From: a virus
Length of the DNA stretch: 45,176 nt
Reading direction: 5' to 3' (one strand)
IMG/VR virus record: IMGVR_UViG_3300029826_000004
Coordinates: 1-45,176 of that record
A model generated the notes under the pieces. It saw nothing but the letters and a program-made list of their open reading frames with translations. It was not told the DNA's origin and searched no databases. A program made the position numbers and the translations under genes. Position 1 is the stretch's first letter. Each line of letters opens with the position of its first letter. Of this stretch, positions 33,788 to 41,661 are shown in pieces.

Positions 33788-34138
33788 ATGAATAAAGAGG
33801 ATATGTATGCGGAGATTGCCAATTTAGCAGGGCATATCTCCGCTCTCATACAAGAATTGAAAGACAAGAAGGAGGAATATGCAAAGCTTTTCGCTCCTAT
33901 CAAACCCGGTGACCGGGTACGGTATAAACAAGGATGGCAAGGCTCAACATCGAATGGTATCGTTGAGGAGGTCAGCGTAAAAGAAAAGGATGTTTTTAAT
34001 TACTTGGTTATTCTATATAATCAGGATTGGAAAAAGTCAAAGAAAACGCGCCGTATCTGGATCGACCCACAGAGGAGTATTTTCTGGAATGAAACCATTG
34101 AAAAAATTAGCGATGAAACTTCGACTAACATTGATTAA
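33788..34138 (+). CDS. Hypothetical protein with SH3-like segment
   Basis: 116 residues from the ATG at 33788. A short coiled-coil start (EIANLAGHISALIQELKDKKEEYAKL) leads to a beta barrel-like section: PGDRVRYKQGWQGSTSNGIVEEVSV, typical for small SH3/KOW-type folds. Its 3' end is overlapped by the next gene by 26 bases. No enzymatic motif. Function unknown. Confidence 0.5.
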   Translation: MNKEDMYAEIANLAGHISALIQELKDKKEEYAKLFAPIKPGDRVRYKQGWQGSTSNGIVEEVSVKEKDVFNYLVILYNQDWKKSKKTRRIWIDPQRSIFWNETIEKISDETSTNID

Positions 34139-34415
34139 GGAATACGAGATCTTATTGCAATTTAAGGATGACGTAACGGGGCAAAGAGTGAAAGTGATCC
34201 TCTTGTGTTATCCTCAGTCTTGCAGGGTTGAAGCAGTGCCCGAATCGAATAAGAAGGTATTTTTTCTCGAGGGCACTCTGACCGGGAGCAATATCCAAGA
34301 TTTAGGATTCGGTGAAGTTTATGCTCTTAAAATCGCGATGAATCAGGAGCAATTCACGACTGCAATAGAATCGAAATACTTTGATTACGAAATACTAAAC
34401 GAACATGGACATTAG
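34113..34415 (+). CDS. Hypothetical protein
   Basis: 100 residues from the ATG at 34113; an ATG at 34089 (8 residues longer) is also possible. Beta-rich, MKLRLTLIKEYEILLQFKDD and VILLCYPQSCRVEAVPES. It overlaps the following gene by 11 bases. No domain was recognised. The start choice favours the smaller overlap. Confidence 0.45.
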   Translation: MKLRLTLIKEYEILLQFKDDVTGQRVKVILLCYPQSCRVEAVPESNKKVFFLEGTLTGSNIQDLGFGEVYALKIAMNQEQFTTAIESKYFDYEILNEHGH

Positions 34416-34917
34416 AATTAAAAACTATCTCGGGACCGGATTATTAGTAAAGGATTTAATCACGTTTCACGAAAAGGAATTGAAAGGGATACACATTCTC
34501 CCTAAAAATGACATTCATCTGATTGTGTCAGATAAGCAAGGAGTCGAATACACCGCTCCAATTGACGAGTTTGTGCCAGTCATGAAGCCGTTAACTGCAA
34601 TGCTTGATCCTGTGATGGAAAATGACATTGAAAACACGCTACTTTTCCATATGTTTTTACACGCAACGGGAGAAATAAGGGCCATACCGGAAGGAACGGA
34701 ATTTTCGAATTTATACGGGAGCAATTTTGTCGGTATATCTGTTCAAAATCACTCTTACGGGTTTCATTATCTTTTTTTGTATTATGTAGGAATCGGTTTT
34801 TCTCTCAGTAATTACGGAAAGCCTATGCATATGGGGTATCCTGACAAGATATTTGAACTCGCTTATAAGTATCACATAGACCTTTTCGGCTGGCTTGACG
34901 AATTAAAAAAACAATAA
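34405..34917 (+). CDS. Hypothetical protein
   Basis: 170 residues. An N-terminal beta domain (MDIRIKNYLGTGLLVKDL, then KNDIHLIVSDKQGVEYTA) and an aromatic-rich C-terminal half (GFHYLFLYYVGIGFSLSNYG) with conserved small motif YPDKIFELAYKYHIDLF. The pattern recalls widespread but unnamed phage proteins. No signal peptide. It ends two bases before the next gene. Confidence 0.5.
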   Translation: MDIRIKNYLGTGLLVKDLITFHEKELKGIHILPKNDIHLIVSDKQGVEYTAPIDEFVPVMKPLTAMLDPVMENDIENTLLFHMFLHATGEIRAIPEGTEFSNLYGSNFVGISVQNHSYGFHYLFLYYVGIGFSLSNYGKPMHMGYPDKIFELAYKYHIDLFGWLDELKKQ

Positions 34918-34919
34918 AA

Positions 34920-35183
34920 ATGAGTCGGCCTGAGTTTCCAAATTTCAGTCCTTTGACGCCGGAAATAATTCAAAGGATTCGAGCCGAACAGCAGTCGTAT
35001 GACCAAGACCCCGACAGATACGAAGAGGCTAGGCGATTGGCACAAGAAGAATGCGATCGTGCTTATGAGGCCGCTATTGAAGATGACTATATGAGGGCCA
35101 GACAAGAATATTACGAGAGAACAGTTAAACGTTCAGATGAGGACCCCGACGCTGTTGACGAAAATTTTGACCTCCCATTTTAA
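34920..35183 (+). CDS. Acidic hypothetical protein
   Basis: 87 residues, strongly charged, with long Glu/Arg helices (RRLAQEECDRAYEAAIEDDY, in about residues 38-57) and ending NFDLPF. Acidic C-terminal DLPF tail resembles that of single-strand-binding proteins in some phages, but nothing else of SSB is present. Last gene before promoter copy 3. Confidence 0.5.
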   Translation: MSRPEFPNFSPLTPEIIQRIRAEQQSYDQDPDRYEEARRLAQEECDRAYEAAIEDDYMRARQEYYERTVKRSDEDPDAVDENFDLPF

Positions 35184-35200
35184 AATATAAAGATATTCGC

Positions 35201-35231
35201 TTGTGTTTATAAAACTATTGGACTATCTTTA
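35201..35231 (+). promoter_or_regulatory. Promoter family, copy 3
   Basis: TTG, 20 bases, TATCTTTA, then ATGTTAAACCTAATAC at 35236-35251. Here the leader ATG opens a nine-codon frame that ends in TGA overlapping the next ATG, so the leader is not part of the gene. Confidence 0.8.
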
Positions 35232-35258
35232 TAAAATGTTAAACCTAATACGAGTAAA

Positions 35259-35843
35259 ATGAGAACATTAAAATTAACCCAAGAACAGGCGATTGAATCC
35301 TTTATTCGAATGCATGAGGGCGCAACGATGGAAGAATCTGGAACCCTTAAAATTATCACCTACATTAGCCGCCGGAATATGCCATGTATGGCCATTTTCC
35401 ACGGGAAATCTGCAAAGATGGATGTGAACTATGCCTATCGCACCACGACGGATCGCGATGAAGCCATTGAACGCTATAAGCAGGCAGATAAGAAACGGAC
35501 CGACTACAAAGAAAGGATGAAGGCCGAAAGACGTGAATTTAAACACTCATTACAGAAAGGTAGTATTCTCGTTTCGTCATGGGGTTATGAACAGACAAAC
35601 GTTAATTATTACGAAGTGACACATGTCATCTCTGATCGGACTGTTGAGATCCGGGAAATCCACAAAAGTATTGATCAGAAAGGGCCGATGTCAGGTCATG
35701 CAGTTCCTTGCCCCGGTGAATTTAAGGATGACTTTGAACCTAAGCGTTGTCTCGTTTCATACGGGAACAGCGTAAAAGTGAACGACTATCGTTCGGCCCA
35801 TGTTTGGGATGGAACTCCAAATTACGTTTCATGGTATGCTTAA
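35259..35843 (+). CDS. Conserved hypothetical protein
   Basis: 194 residues. N-terminal helix, a beta middle part, a Lys/Arg-rich stretch (KADKKRTDYKERMKAERREF in family style, about 76-95) and a C-terminal module starting GSILVSSWGYEQTNVNYYEV, a pattern common to small phage proteins of unknown function. No catalytic residues recognised. Twelve bases separate it from the next gene. Confidence 0.5.
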   Translation: MRTLKLTQEQAIESFIRMHEGATMEESGTLKIITYISRRNMPCMAIFHGKSAKMDVNYAYRTTTDRDEAIERYKQADKKRTDYKERMKAERREFKHSLQKGSILVSSWGYEQTNVNYYEVTHVISDRTVEIREIHKSIDQKGPMSGHAVPCPGEFKDDFEPKRCLVSYGNSVKVNDYRSAHVWDGTPNYVSWYA

Positions 35844-35854
35844 TATTTGAAGAC

Positions 35855-36073
35855 ATGGAAGACGAATTTAACATTAAAGACATTCAGGACATCCGAATTA
35901 TTATCGTTGCCAATGGGAAACGGTATGCACTTACACCCAAAAAAGAACTGGATCCAGATGTATGCAGGGACTTCAGAATAACCATTGGAACAGCCGCTTT
36001 ATTATACCATAGGGTTGTACTTCCCTCACTGGATGACCTTAAAAAACAAATCGAAAACGATACAGAAAAATGA
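35855..36073 (+). CDS. Hypothetical small protein
   Basis: 72 residues from the ATG at 35855 (an ATG at 35831 lies within the upstream gene). Mixed alpha/beta; IRIIIVANGKRYALTPKKEL. Overlaps the ATPase-like gene by four bases (ATGA), so the two are probably co-translated. Function unknown; may be a partner of the ATPase-like protein. Confidence 0.5.
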   Translation: MEDEFNIKDIQDIRIIIVANGKRYALTPKKELDPDVCRDFRITIGTAALLYHRVVLPSLDDLKKQIENDTEK

Positions 36074-37350
36074 GCTATCTAAAAATCGGTAATAAGGGAA
36101 AGGTTGCAATAGAGGCCTTTTCTCTCATAGGTGCCTCAACCAAACGGAACGATATAACCAAAATAGGAGAGTTCGGTTCTGGTAATAAATATGCATTTGC
36201 ATACCTCCTGAGGAATGGATATAGTCTTCAGGTCTTCTCAGGCATGGACCGGCTGTTTTTCTCAACCAAGGAAAAGGAGTTCCGGGATGAAAAATTTGAC
36301 GTTATCACGATTAACGGTCAGGAGACTTCAATAACAACAACGCTCGGGCCAAAGTGGACCTTATGGCAGGCGATCCGTGAGCTGTATTCAAATGCAATGG
36401 ATGAAGGGCTCACGTTCTTTGAAAAGGTGGATTCAGTGATCCATATTGACGCTGACGAAACAGCAATTTTCATTGGAATTAATGACGATCTCGAGGATTT
36501 GATACTCAACATGGACGAGTACATCCTAATCGGAAAAGAACCTCTGTTTTCGTGCGATTATGGGGCTATCTATCCAAAAGTTGGAAGCAAAGCCAGAATT
36601 TACCGCCGGGGAATCAAAGTTTTTGAAACGAACGACACTAGTCTATTTGACTATGATCTCTACCAAGTTGAAATCAATGAAAGTCGTGTTGTTCAATACT
36701 CTTGGGAGGTCCCGGAAACGATTTGGAACATACTCTATTCATGCGATCGTAAAGACGTCATCCGAAAAGTCCTCAACGATATAAACATCAAAACTCACAT
36801 TGAGCGAAAAATAAATGATTCATTTATTTCGCCACGAAGCGATAAAATGTCATCTGCATGGTTTGAGGTGTTGGAAAGCCGCCAAGTATTCACTGAGGAC
36901 CTATCCGGCTGGTTGAGTGATGAAGAGAGGGTAAAAACAGACTTTCTGCCTTCACGTTTATATTCGGCCCTAATTGCAAGGCTCGGGGACCATATTAAGC
37001 CAAAGTCTATGAAAATATCCGATTCCGGACTTCCTTATGAAGAGGTCACAATGTCGGATACACGTGCGAAACGCTTATCTGATGTTATCGACTTCATACA
37101 TGACAAGAGCTTTGAACTCGACTATAAGATTAAGGTGGTGGATTTCAAGAATAAAAAAGTGTTGGGATCTATTGACAAGGATAACGGGCTGATATTGCTG
37201 GATATTATCACTCTTGACAAGGGATTTGATGAGACTCTTAACACAATCATTGAGGAATACATCCATTTAAAATATGGCGTTATTGACGAAAGTCGCGGAT
37301 TCCAAACTGCAGTTATAACCGAGTTCGTAAAATACATGAGGGACCATTGA
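36070..37350 (+). CDS. GHKL-like ATP-binding protein with permuted motifs
   Basis: 426 residues. The N-terminus has IGEFGSGNKYAFAYLLRNG (Gly33-Lys40), reminiscent of the G2 box GxFGxGxK, and then RELYSNAMDEG (Glu104-Asn108-Asp111), resembling the N box ExxxNAxDE. In normal GHKL ATPases the N box precedes the G boxes. Near the C-terminus TIIEEYIHLKYG resembles a degenerate HExxH zinc motif with Glu in place of the first His. The combination suggests an ATP-binding regulator with an inactive peptidase-like end. Ends with a terminator at 37371. The role in the phage is unknown. Confidence 0.6.
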   Translation: MSYLKIGNKGKVAIEAFSLIGASTKRNDITKIGEFGSGNKYAFAYLLRNGYSLQVFSGMDRLFFSTKEKEFRDEKFDVITINGQETSITTTLGPKWTLWQAIRELYSNAMDEGLTFFEKVDSVIHIDADETAIFIGINDDLEDLILNMDEYILIGKEPLFSCDYGAIYPKVGSKARIYRRGIKVFETNDTSLFDYDLYQVEINESRVVQYSWEVPETIWNILYSCDRKDVIRKVLNDINIKTHIERKINDSFISPRSDKMSSAWFEVLESRQVFTEDLSGWLSDEERVKTDFLPSRLYSALIARLGDHIKPKSMKISDSGLPYEEVTMSDTRAKRLSDVIDFIHDKSFELDYKIKVVDFKNKKVLGSIDKDNGLILLDIITLDKGFDETLNTIIEEYIHLKYGVIDESRGFQTAVITEFVKYMRDH

Positions 37351-37370
37351 CCCCTCATTCGCTATATTTC

Positions 37371-37399
37371 ACAGGGGCTTCGCGGTCCCTGTTTTTTTT
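37371..37399 (+). terminator. Rho-independent terminator
   Basis: 8-bp stem ACAGGGGC / GTCCCTGT (one G-U) with loop TTCGCG and eight T bases. It precedes promoter copy 4. Confidence 0.9.
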
Positions 37400-37420
37400 C
37401 TCAAATATAAACATAATCGC

Positions 37421-37451
37421 TTGTTTTTATAATCTTATTGGATTAACTTTA
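37421..37451 (+). promoter_or_regulatory. Promoter family, copy 4
   Basis: TTG, 20 bases, TAACTTTA, followed by ATGTTAAACGAATAAAA. The leader ATG frame stops after four codons, showing that the conserved leader is an RNA/DNA element rather than coding sequence. Confidence 0.8.
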
Positions 37452-37480
37452 TATCATGTTAAACGAATAAAATTATAGCG

Positions 37481-37768
37481 ATGGAAACAAGAATCGTTCA
37501 TCACACCACGGAACTAAAAGAAAAGTGCTCTAATTGCAATCGACCTTTTATCATGAATTGGTACGATAAGGATGAAAAGAGTGGATGTTCTGAGACAGAA
37601 TATAAAGGGCCGAAAGGTCTGGTATGCTTCGAGTGCAAAACAGCTCTTAATAACGGGCTCCCTCCTCTATCCCTTTGGGATCATAATGAGATCCTCCGCC
37701 GAGGAATAACTAAAGAGCAATACTATTCAGAACACGGATATAACATACCTCACAGTCATGACAACTAA
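37481..37768 (+). CDS. Zinc-ribbon type protein
   Basis: 95 residues. CSNC (near residue 17) and CFEC (near 50) form two CxxC knuckles around an insert of about 30 residues. Remaining sequence is helical, ending in His-rich HGYNIPHSHDN. Overlaps the next gene by 11 bases. Zinc binding is likely; role unknown. Confidence 0.55.
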   Translation: METRIVHHTTELKEKCSNCNRPFIMNWYDKDEKSGCSETEYKGPKGLVCFECKTALNNGLPPLSLWDHNEILRRGITKEQYYSEHGYNIPHSHDN

Positions 37769-38876
37769 TGTAGTACACTTCAGCGTAACGGGCGAAGCAA
37801 TGACGAGCCTTTTCAGGGACTTTTGGGTTGAGGGCCGACACCACTTTGCAATAACCGGATTACTCGAGGGACTCCACGGAATGACGGAAGAAATAGCCAT
37901 CGCGATTGTTACCGGTCAAATGAAACTTACGGGGGTTGATGAGTTGGGACTTGAGGAAGACAACGAAAGCACACATTCCGGGATTCCTCTATCGTTAGAT
38001 TATGCATGGACGAAGGCCGTAAAAGATTACCTACAATATTTCGCAGATGTTTCAATGCTACAACGGAGGCTGGTATTTCTGACACGTCAGGCCTCTTCAG
38101 CCGGTTCTAATTACAGACGAAACTCAGATTATTCTGAATTTAGTCAGCGAACAGACTATAAGAGCTACCAACGCAAGAAAGAACTCTTGGCTGAATGTGC
38201 AGATGCTATTGGATTCATTGGGAAACTGGTTGGCAAAAGTTTTAAAGACGTCCCGATCGATACAGCCCCTATTTATCCCTCTGGAATTAGTGAAGAATAC
38301 GGGAATACGTATAATCCAATTGAGCAAGGCGCAATTCTTGACGATCAGGAATATCCAAACGATACAAGTCCATTTACGGTTGAATTGCCGAGCTCTGATA
38401 TGGTCCAAAAGTTTATTGAAGACTCTATAAGGCTAGACAAGGAGTCTGAAAAAGGAATCGAACCGGTTAACATTGAAGACGGTTATGATGCTGGATGGCT
38501 GGCACCGGATGGGACATATTACGGATTGAACGGGGAAATAGCAAATATGCTGCATAATCGAATAGCTGATTCGCTGGTTGAGGCCGGTATTATTCCAAAT
38601 ACTCACGACGAAGGAGAAAATCCTGATAACTGGCTTTTAAAACATGGGTGGATCAGACAACACGGAAATTGGATACTTTACGATGGGTATATAATTGCAC
38701 AACTCGGTAAAAAAGAGATCCCAATTTCTGAAGAGCAGAAAGAAGCATTGAGAAAATTTGCTTATAAATGTCATAAGGGGATCTTATCGCTGGGATACAA
38801 ACGGATTAACGTGACGGGAACTATGCTTATGATGATCGATCCACTGCAATTTAGAAATAAATTTTTCTCCCTATGA
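37758..38876 (+). CDS. Hypothetical multi-domain protein
   Basis: 372 residues. The N-terminal third is helical (FHFSVTGEAMTSLF-type start, VHFSVTGEAMTSLF), the middle a low-complexity, Ser/Tyr-rich linker. The C-terminal module begins DAGWLAPDGTYYGLNGEIAN and has LLKHGWIRQHGNWILY and ISEEQKEALRKFAYK, resembling the AWLSPDG domain seen in many phage accessory proteins. No enzyme motif. Its TGA is shared with the ATG of the small gene at 38873. Confidence 0.5.
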   Translation: MTTNVVHFSVTGEAMTSLFRDFWVEGRHHFAITGLLEGLHGMTEEIAIAIVTGQMKLTGVDELGLEEDNESTHSGIPLSLDYAWTKAVKDYLQYFADVSMLQRRLVFLTRQASSAGSNYRRNSDYSEFSQRTDYKSYQRKKELLAECADAIGFIGKLVGKSFKDVPIDTAPIYPSGISEEYGNTYNPIEQGAILDDQEYPNDTSPFTVELPSSDMVQKFIEDSIRLDKESEKGIEPVNIEDGYDAGWLAPDGTYYGLNGEIANMLHNRIADSLVEAGIIPNTHDEGENPDNWLLKHGWIRQHGNWILYDGYIIAQLGKKEIPISEEQKEALRKFAYKCHKGILSLGYKRINVTGTMLMMIDPLQFRNKFFSL

Positions 38877-39028
38877 AAAACAAACATGGCAATGGGATTG
38901 GTTTAAGATTTTGGGTATCTATGAGGCGGAAGGATGATTGCCTGTTTTCAAGACGGAACGGATACACCGGGAAACTTTTTCTCGGGTATTCCGTTTGCGT
39001 CCGACTGTTTGGTAAAAATATATTGTAA
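38873..39028 (+). CDS. Small basic protein
   Basis: 51 residues; begins in the stop codon of the preceding gene (ATGA). It is Arg/Lys/Phe-rich (LRFWVSMRRKDDCLFSRRNG) with two Cys, suggesting a small basic protein, perhaps nucleic-acid binding. The coupling overlap and end six bases before promoter copy 5 support that it is real, but no homologue is recognised. Confidence 0.45.
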   Translation: MKNKHGNGIGLRFWVSMRRKDDCLFSRRNGYTGKLFLGYSVCVRLFGKNIL

Positions 39029-39033
39029 AACGC

Positions 39034-39064
39034 TTGACAATATAAATCATAACCATTAACTTTA
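39034..39064 (+). promoter_or_regulatory. Promoter family, copy 5
   Basis: TTG, 20 bases, TAACTTTA. The leader is divergent (no ATG; AATTTAATACC). It is the most diverged copy but keeps the exact spacing. Confidence 0.75.
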
Positions 39065-39090
39065 TAGAAGTAAAATTTAATACCTCAACC

Positions 39091-39285
39091 ATGATTAACA
39101 AAGACGAAATTTACGAAGGTGTTCGAATCAGATTTAACTACGAACTTGGTCAATATGAAGGAACCGTGTCATTTGTGAACGGTGACGAAATCGAAGTGAA
39201 TAGCGACAGTGAAATTTGGGCTTACGGACTAAATTTAGGAAATGTCGTTTCAATCACGAATGAGGATGTGCTCGAAACATTATAA
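39091..39285 (+). CDS. Small SH3-like hypothetical protein
   Basis: 64 residues. EGVRIRFNYELGQYEGTVSFVNGDEIEVNSD has the alternation of short strands and turns typical of small SH3/KOW barrels. It is followed by a signal-peptide protease gene in the same cassette. Function unknown. Confidence 0.5.
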   Translation: MINKDEIYEGVRIRFNYELGQYEGTVSFVNGDEIEVNSDSEIWAYGLNLGNVVSITNEDVLETL

Positions 39286-39306
39286 TTAACTCTTAAACCT
39301 ACAACG

Positions 39307-39750
39307 ATGAAAAGATTAACGATTTTGGTCCTCATGCTCCTCTCTATTAATGTTCGGGCGGTGACCGTTAAAGATTACACGAAATATGACCTCACAGAGA
39401 TCATGGTTTTCGCAAGCAGTTATTTAAACCTCCCGGATACAATTACAGTGATTGTGTCAACCAGCCACGGAAACATAGCCGGATTTCCATCCGTGACCCA
39501 AAAGGTTACCGAGCATATCTATACGATATTGATCGATGAAAATATGAGCCGTATCGAGGCCGAAAAAACGATTGTTCATGAACTGGCACACGTCAAACAA
39601 TTTGTTACGGGCGATCTCGTTATTTTGGATGCGATGCATTTTATCTATAAAGGGAAAAAGCATGAAATCAATCCGAAATATCACTATGATGAACCACAGG
39701 AGAGGGACGCCAGAAATGTCGCACATACAATTTACTTCAAATACAGATGA
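39307..39750 (+). CDS. Exported HExxH metallopeptidase-like protein
   Basis: 147 residues. The N-terminus (MKRLTILVLMLLSINVRA) is a signal peptide with a plausible cleavage after RA near residue 18. HELAH at His91-His95 is the zincin motif, and a downstream DEPQERDAR (Glu129 or Glu132) could be the third ligand. It should act in the periplasm of a Gram-negative host. Substrate unknown: it might trim a cell-wall or outer-membrane component, or be a moron. It stands next to the portal gene, unusual for a protease of this type. Confidence 0.65.
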   Translation: MKRLTILVLMLLSINVRAVTVKDYTKYDLTEIMVFASSYLNLPDTITVIVSTSHGNIAGFPSVTQKVTEHIYTILIDENMSRIEAEKTIVHELAHVKQFVTGDLVILDAMHFIYKGKKHEINPKYHYDEPQERDARNVAHTIYFKYR

Positions 39751-39751
39751 C

Positions 39752-40123
39752 ATGACCCAAAAAATCGTTAACACATTGAATATTGGTGATATGCTGTACC
39801 ACGCAAAGCAAGACAAGGTTATCCCTTATCCTGTCACCAAAATAAAGAAATCAGACAAGGGTATTGAGGTGTCTGTCAATCCCGCAAACCGGAAAGATTA
39901 CTCTTTTATGTATGATGATTGCCAAAAAACGGCGGCCATCTCAACGACTGTAAGGTTTGGTAGAGATTCAGTTTTATATGTCCGGGAGGAAGACGCGATC
40001 GCTGATATGTGGAAACAACGGAGATTGAGATATGCTGAATTGAGGCAGGCCGCTGAAGATGCTCTGATTGCCGCGAATACTTTTTACGTTGATTTTATTT
40101 TACCGGGGATTCCCGGCGGGTAG
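39752..40123 (+). CDS. Hypothetical protein
   Basis: 123 residues from the ATG at 39752; earlier in-frame ATGs would overlap the peptidase gene. Beta-rich N-terminus (GDMLYHAKQDKVIPYPVTKIK, in about residues 12-32) and a helical Ala-rich C-terminus (RYAELRQAAEDALIAANTF). No recognised family. It is last in the accessory block before the portal terminator. Confidence 0.5.
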   Translation: MTQKIVNTLNIGDMLYHAKQDKVIPYPVTKIKKSDKGIEVSVNPANRKDYSFMYDDCQKTAAISTTVRFGRDSVLYVREEDAIADMWKQRRLRYAELRQAAEDALIAANTFYVDFILPGIPGG

Positions 40124-40152
40124 GTTTAAGTTTTCATTTTTTGCTTAGTAGG

Positions 40153-40180
40153 GGGATCGGTTGCCGGTCCCTCTATTTTA
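40153..40180 (+). terminator. Rho-independent terminator
   Basis: GGGATCGG / CCGGTCCC (one wobble) with loop TTG, followed by TCTATTTTA. Ends the accessory block just before the portal gene. Confidence 0.75.
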
Positions 40181-40187
40181 TTGAAAA
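40173..40187 (+). repeat. 15-bp repeat copy 2 (see 2084)
   Basis: CTATTTTATTGAAAA is repeated exactly from 2084-2098, again bridging a terminator T-tract and a structural gene (portal ATG 40195). Confidence 0.5.
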
Positions 40188-40194
40188 CAATGCT

Positions 40195-41652
40195 ATGCCA
40201 TCATTCAAAGATTTATATCAGGCAAAAAAATCTGATTTCACACAGGTAATTGCCATTTTCAAAGATACCCGGGATGACAGAGACCCCGAATCTTACTATA
40301 ATGAATACAAAGGTGACAGAACCAGACGTCCGGGAGCTATTGGTTACAGGAAACCCAAAACAGTTGGTGAAGGATCCGACGCTATTACAATCATCCCGGC
40401 TAAGATAGTTTTTAACTTCCCGAAAAAAATTGTGCAAACTGCAGTCGCTTTTTTGTGTGGTGGTGATATGATATTAACCTTTGCAATCGATGATGATTCA
40501 GCTGATTTATTCAAGGCCATTTTTACGGAAGAAATGAAAATGCAATCGATCATCAAGGAATTTACTCGGGTTGCAATGGTCGAAACAAAGGCGGCTATGA
40601 TATTTTTTCCTCAGGAAAAGATCCCGTACATTATTGAAGGCACAACCATAACATCAAACATGAAACTGAGGGCTAAAGTGCTCGATCATACGTCTGGAAT
40701 CTTTTATCCTCATTTTGATGATTACGGTGATCTGGATGCATTTTTCTGGAAAACTCAATCGACGGATGAAAGCGGCAATCCCATATCAATTATTAGGATT
40801 TATACTGAGGACTATGAAATTATTGCCACTGAAGTAGGTGGGAAATACGAAGTAAAACAGCAGGCTAATCTGTTCGGAAAAATACCGGTTGTTTATGTGG
40901 ACCGTGACCAACCCGAATGGGAGGATGTTGTTGAAATGATGGACCGCTTTGAAATGAGGATCTCGAGGGTTAGCGATACGAATGACTATTTCAGTGAACC
41001 CATGTTAATGCTGATGGGGAAGCCGGTTAAACTCCCGAGTAAGGATACAATGGGGAAAGTGGTACAATTTGACATGCAAACCGGGATAGATGGGAAACCT
41101 GTTACCGGCGATGCAAAATACCTGACATGGGACCAATTCCCCGAATCGATACGGTTAGAACTCGAGACTCTTTGGAATGGCATTTATTCCGGCACCAATA
41201 CCCCGGACCTGTCATTCGATAATGTCAAAGGGCTCGGTGCGAATATCAGCGGATATGCACTGAAAATGATGATGCTGGATGCAATCATAAAGGCAAACGA
41301 AAATAGAGAGGTGTTTGGAAAAGCATATTCTCGTATATTGAAGGTTGTTAGGGCTGGTGTCAGTGGAATCATTTCCCCAAAATTTAAAACAGCTCTTGAT
41401 AAAAACAGTGTATCCGTTAAGTTTTCCAATCCTTTGCCGGATGACGTGAAAGAAGCGGTTGAAGTTATCATGACGGCCACGGGAAACGAACCGATATTAT
41501 CACAGGAGGGAGGCGTTCTTATTTCTCCATTGACGAAAAATAAAGACGAATTCCAGCGCATTCAGTCAGAGGCTACGACCCGGGCAAAGAATGAGCAATC
41601 TGCACAATTTGGATCATTTAATACCGGGGACAATAATCCGCCGGTACAATAA
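40195..41652 (+). CDS. Portal protein (SPP1 gp6-like)
   Basis: 485 residues from the ATG at 40195. It follows the SPP1 gp6-like portal pattern: SYYNEYKGDR, NFPKKIVQTAVAFLCGG, a stretch of strands, then the helical part ending NISGYALKMMMLDAIIKANENRE and the KVVRAGVSGIIS helix. Portals form the dodecameric vertex for DNA packaging. Terminase and portal usually lie together, but here are separated by the accessory block. Position before the head morphogenesis gene agrees. Confidence 0.85.
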   Translation: MPSFKDLYQAKKSDFTQVIAIFKDTRDDRDPESYYNEYKGDRTRRPGAIGYRKPKTVGEGSDAITIIPAKIVFNFPKKIVQTAVAFLCGGDMILTFAIDDDSADLFKAIFTEEMKMQSIIKEFTRVAMVETKAAMIFFPQEKIPYIIEGTTITSNMKLRAKVLDHTSGIFYPHFDDYGDLDAFFWKTQSTDESGNPISIIRIYTEDYEIIATEVGGKYEVKQQANLFGKIPVVYVDRDQPEWEDVVEMMDRFEMRISRVSDTNDYFSEPMLMLMGKPVKLPSKDTMGKVVQFDMQTGIDGKPVTGDAKYLTWDQFPESIRLELETLWNGIYSGTNTPDLSFDNVKGLGANISGYALKMMMLDAIIKANENREVFGKAYSRILKVVRAGVSGIISPKFKTALDKNSVSVKFSNPLPDDVKEAVEVIMTATGNEPILSQEGGVLISPLTKNKDEFQRIQSEATTRAKNEQSAQFGSFNTGDNNPPVQ

Positions 41653-41661
41653 AACAATAAC

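Noticed and set aside
34920-35183. SSB-like DLPF tail
   Set aside because: Only the last four residues resemble an SSB tail; there is no OB-fold sequence.
38950-38995. Imperfect inverted repeat (ACGGA...TCCGT) before promoter copy 5
   Set aside because: It is inside the small ORF at 38873 and has bulges and no T-run; likely coding by chance.
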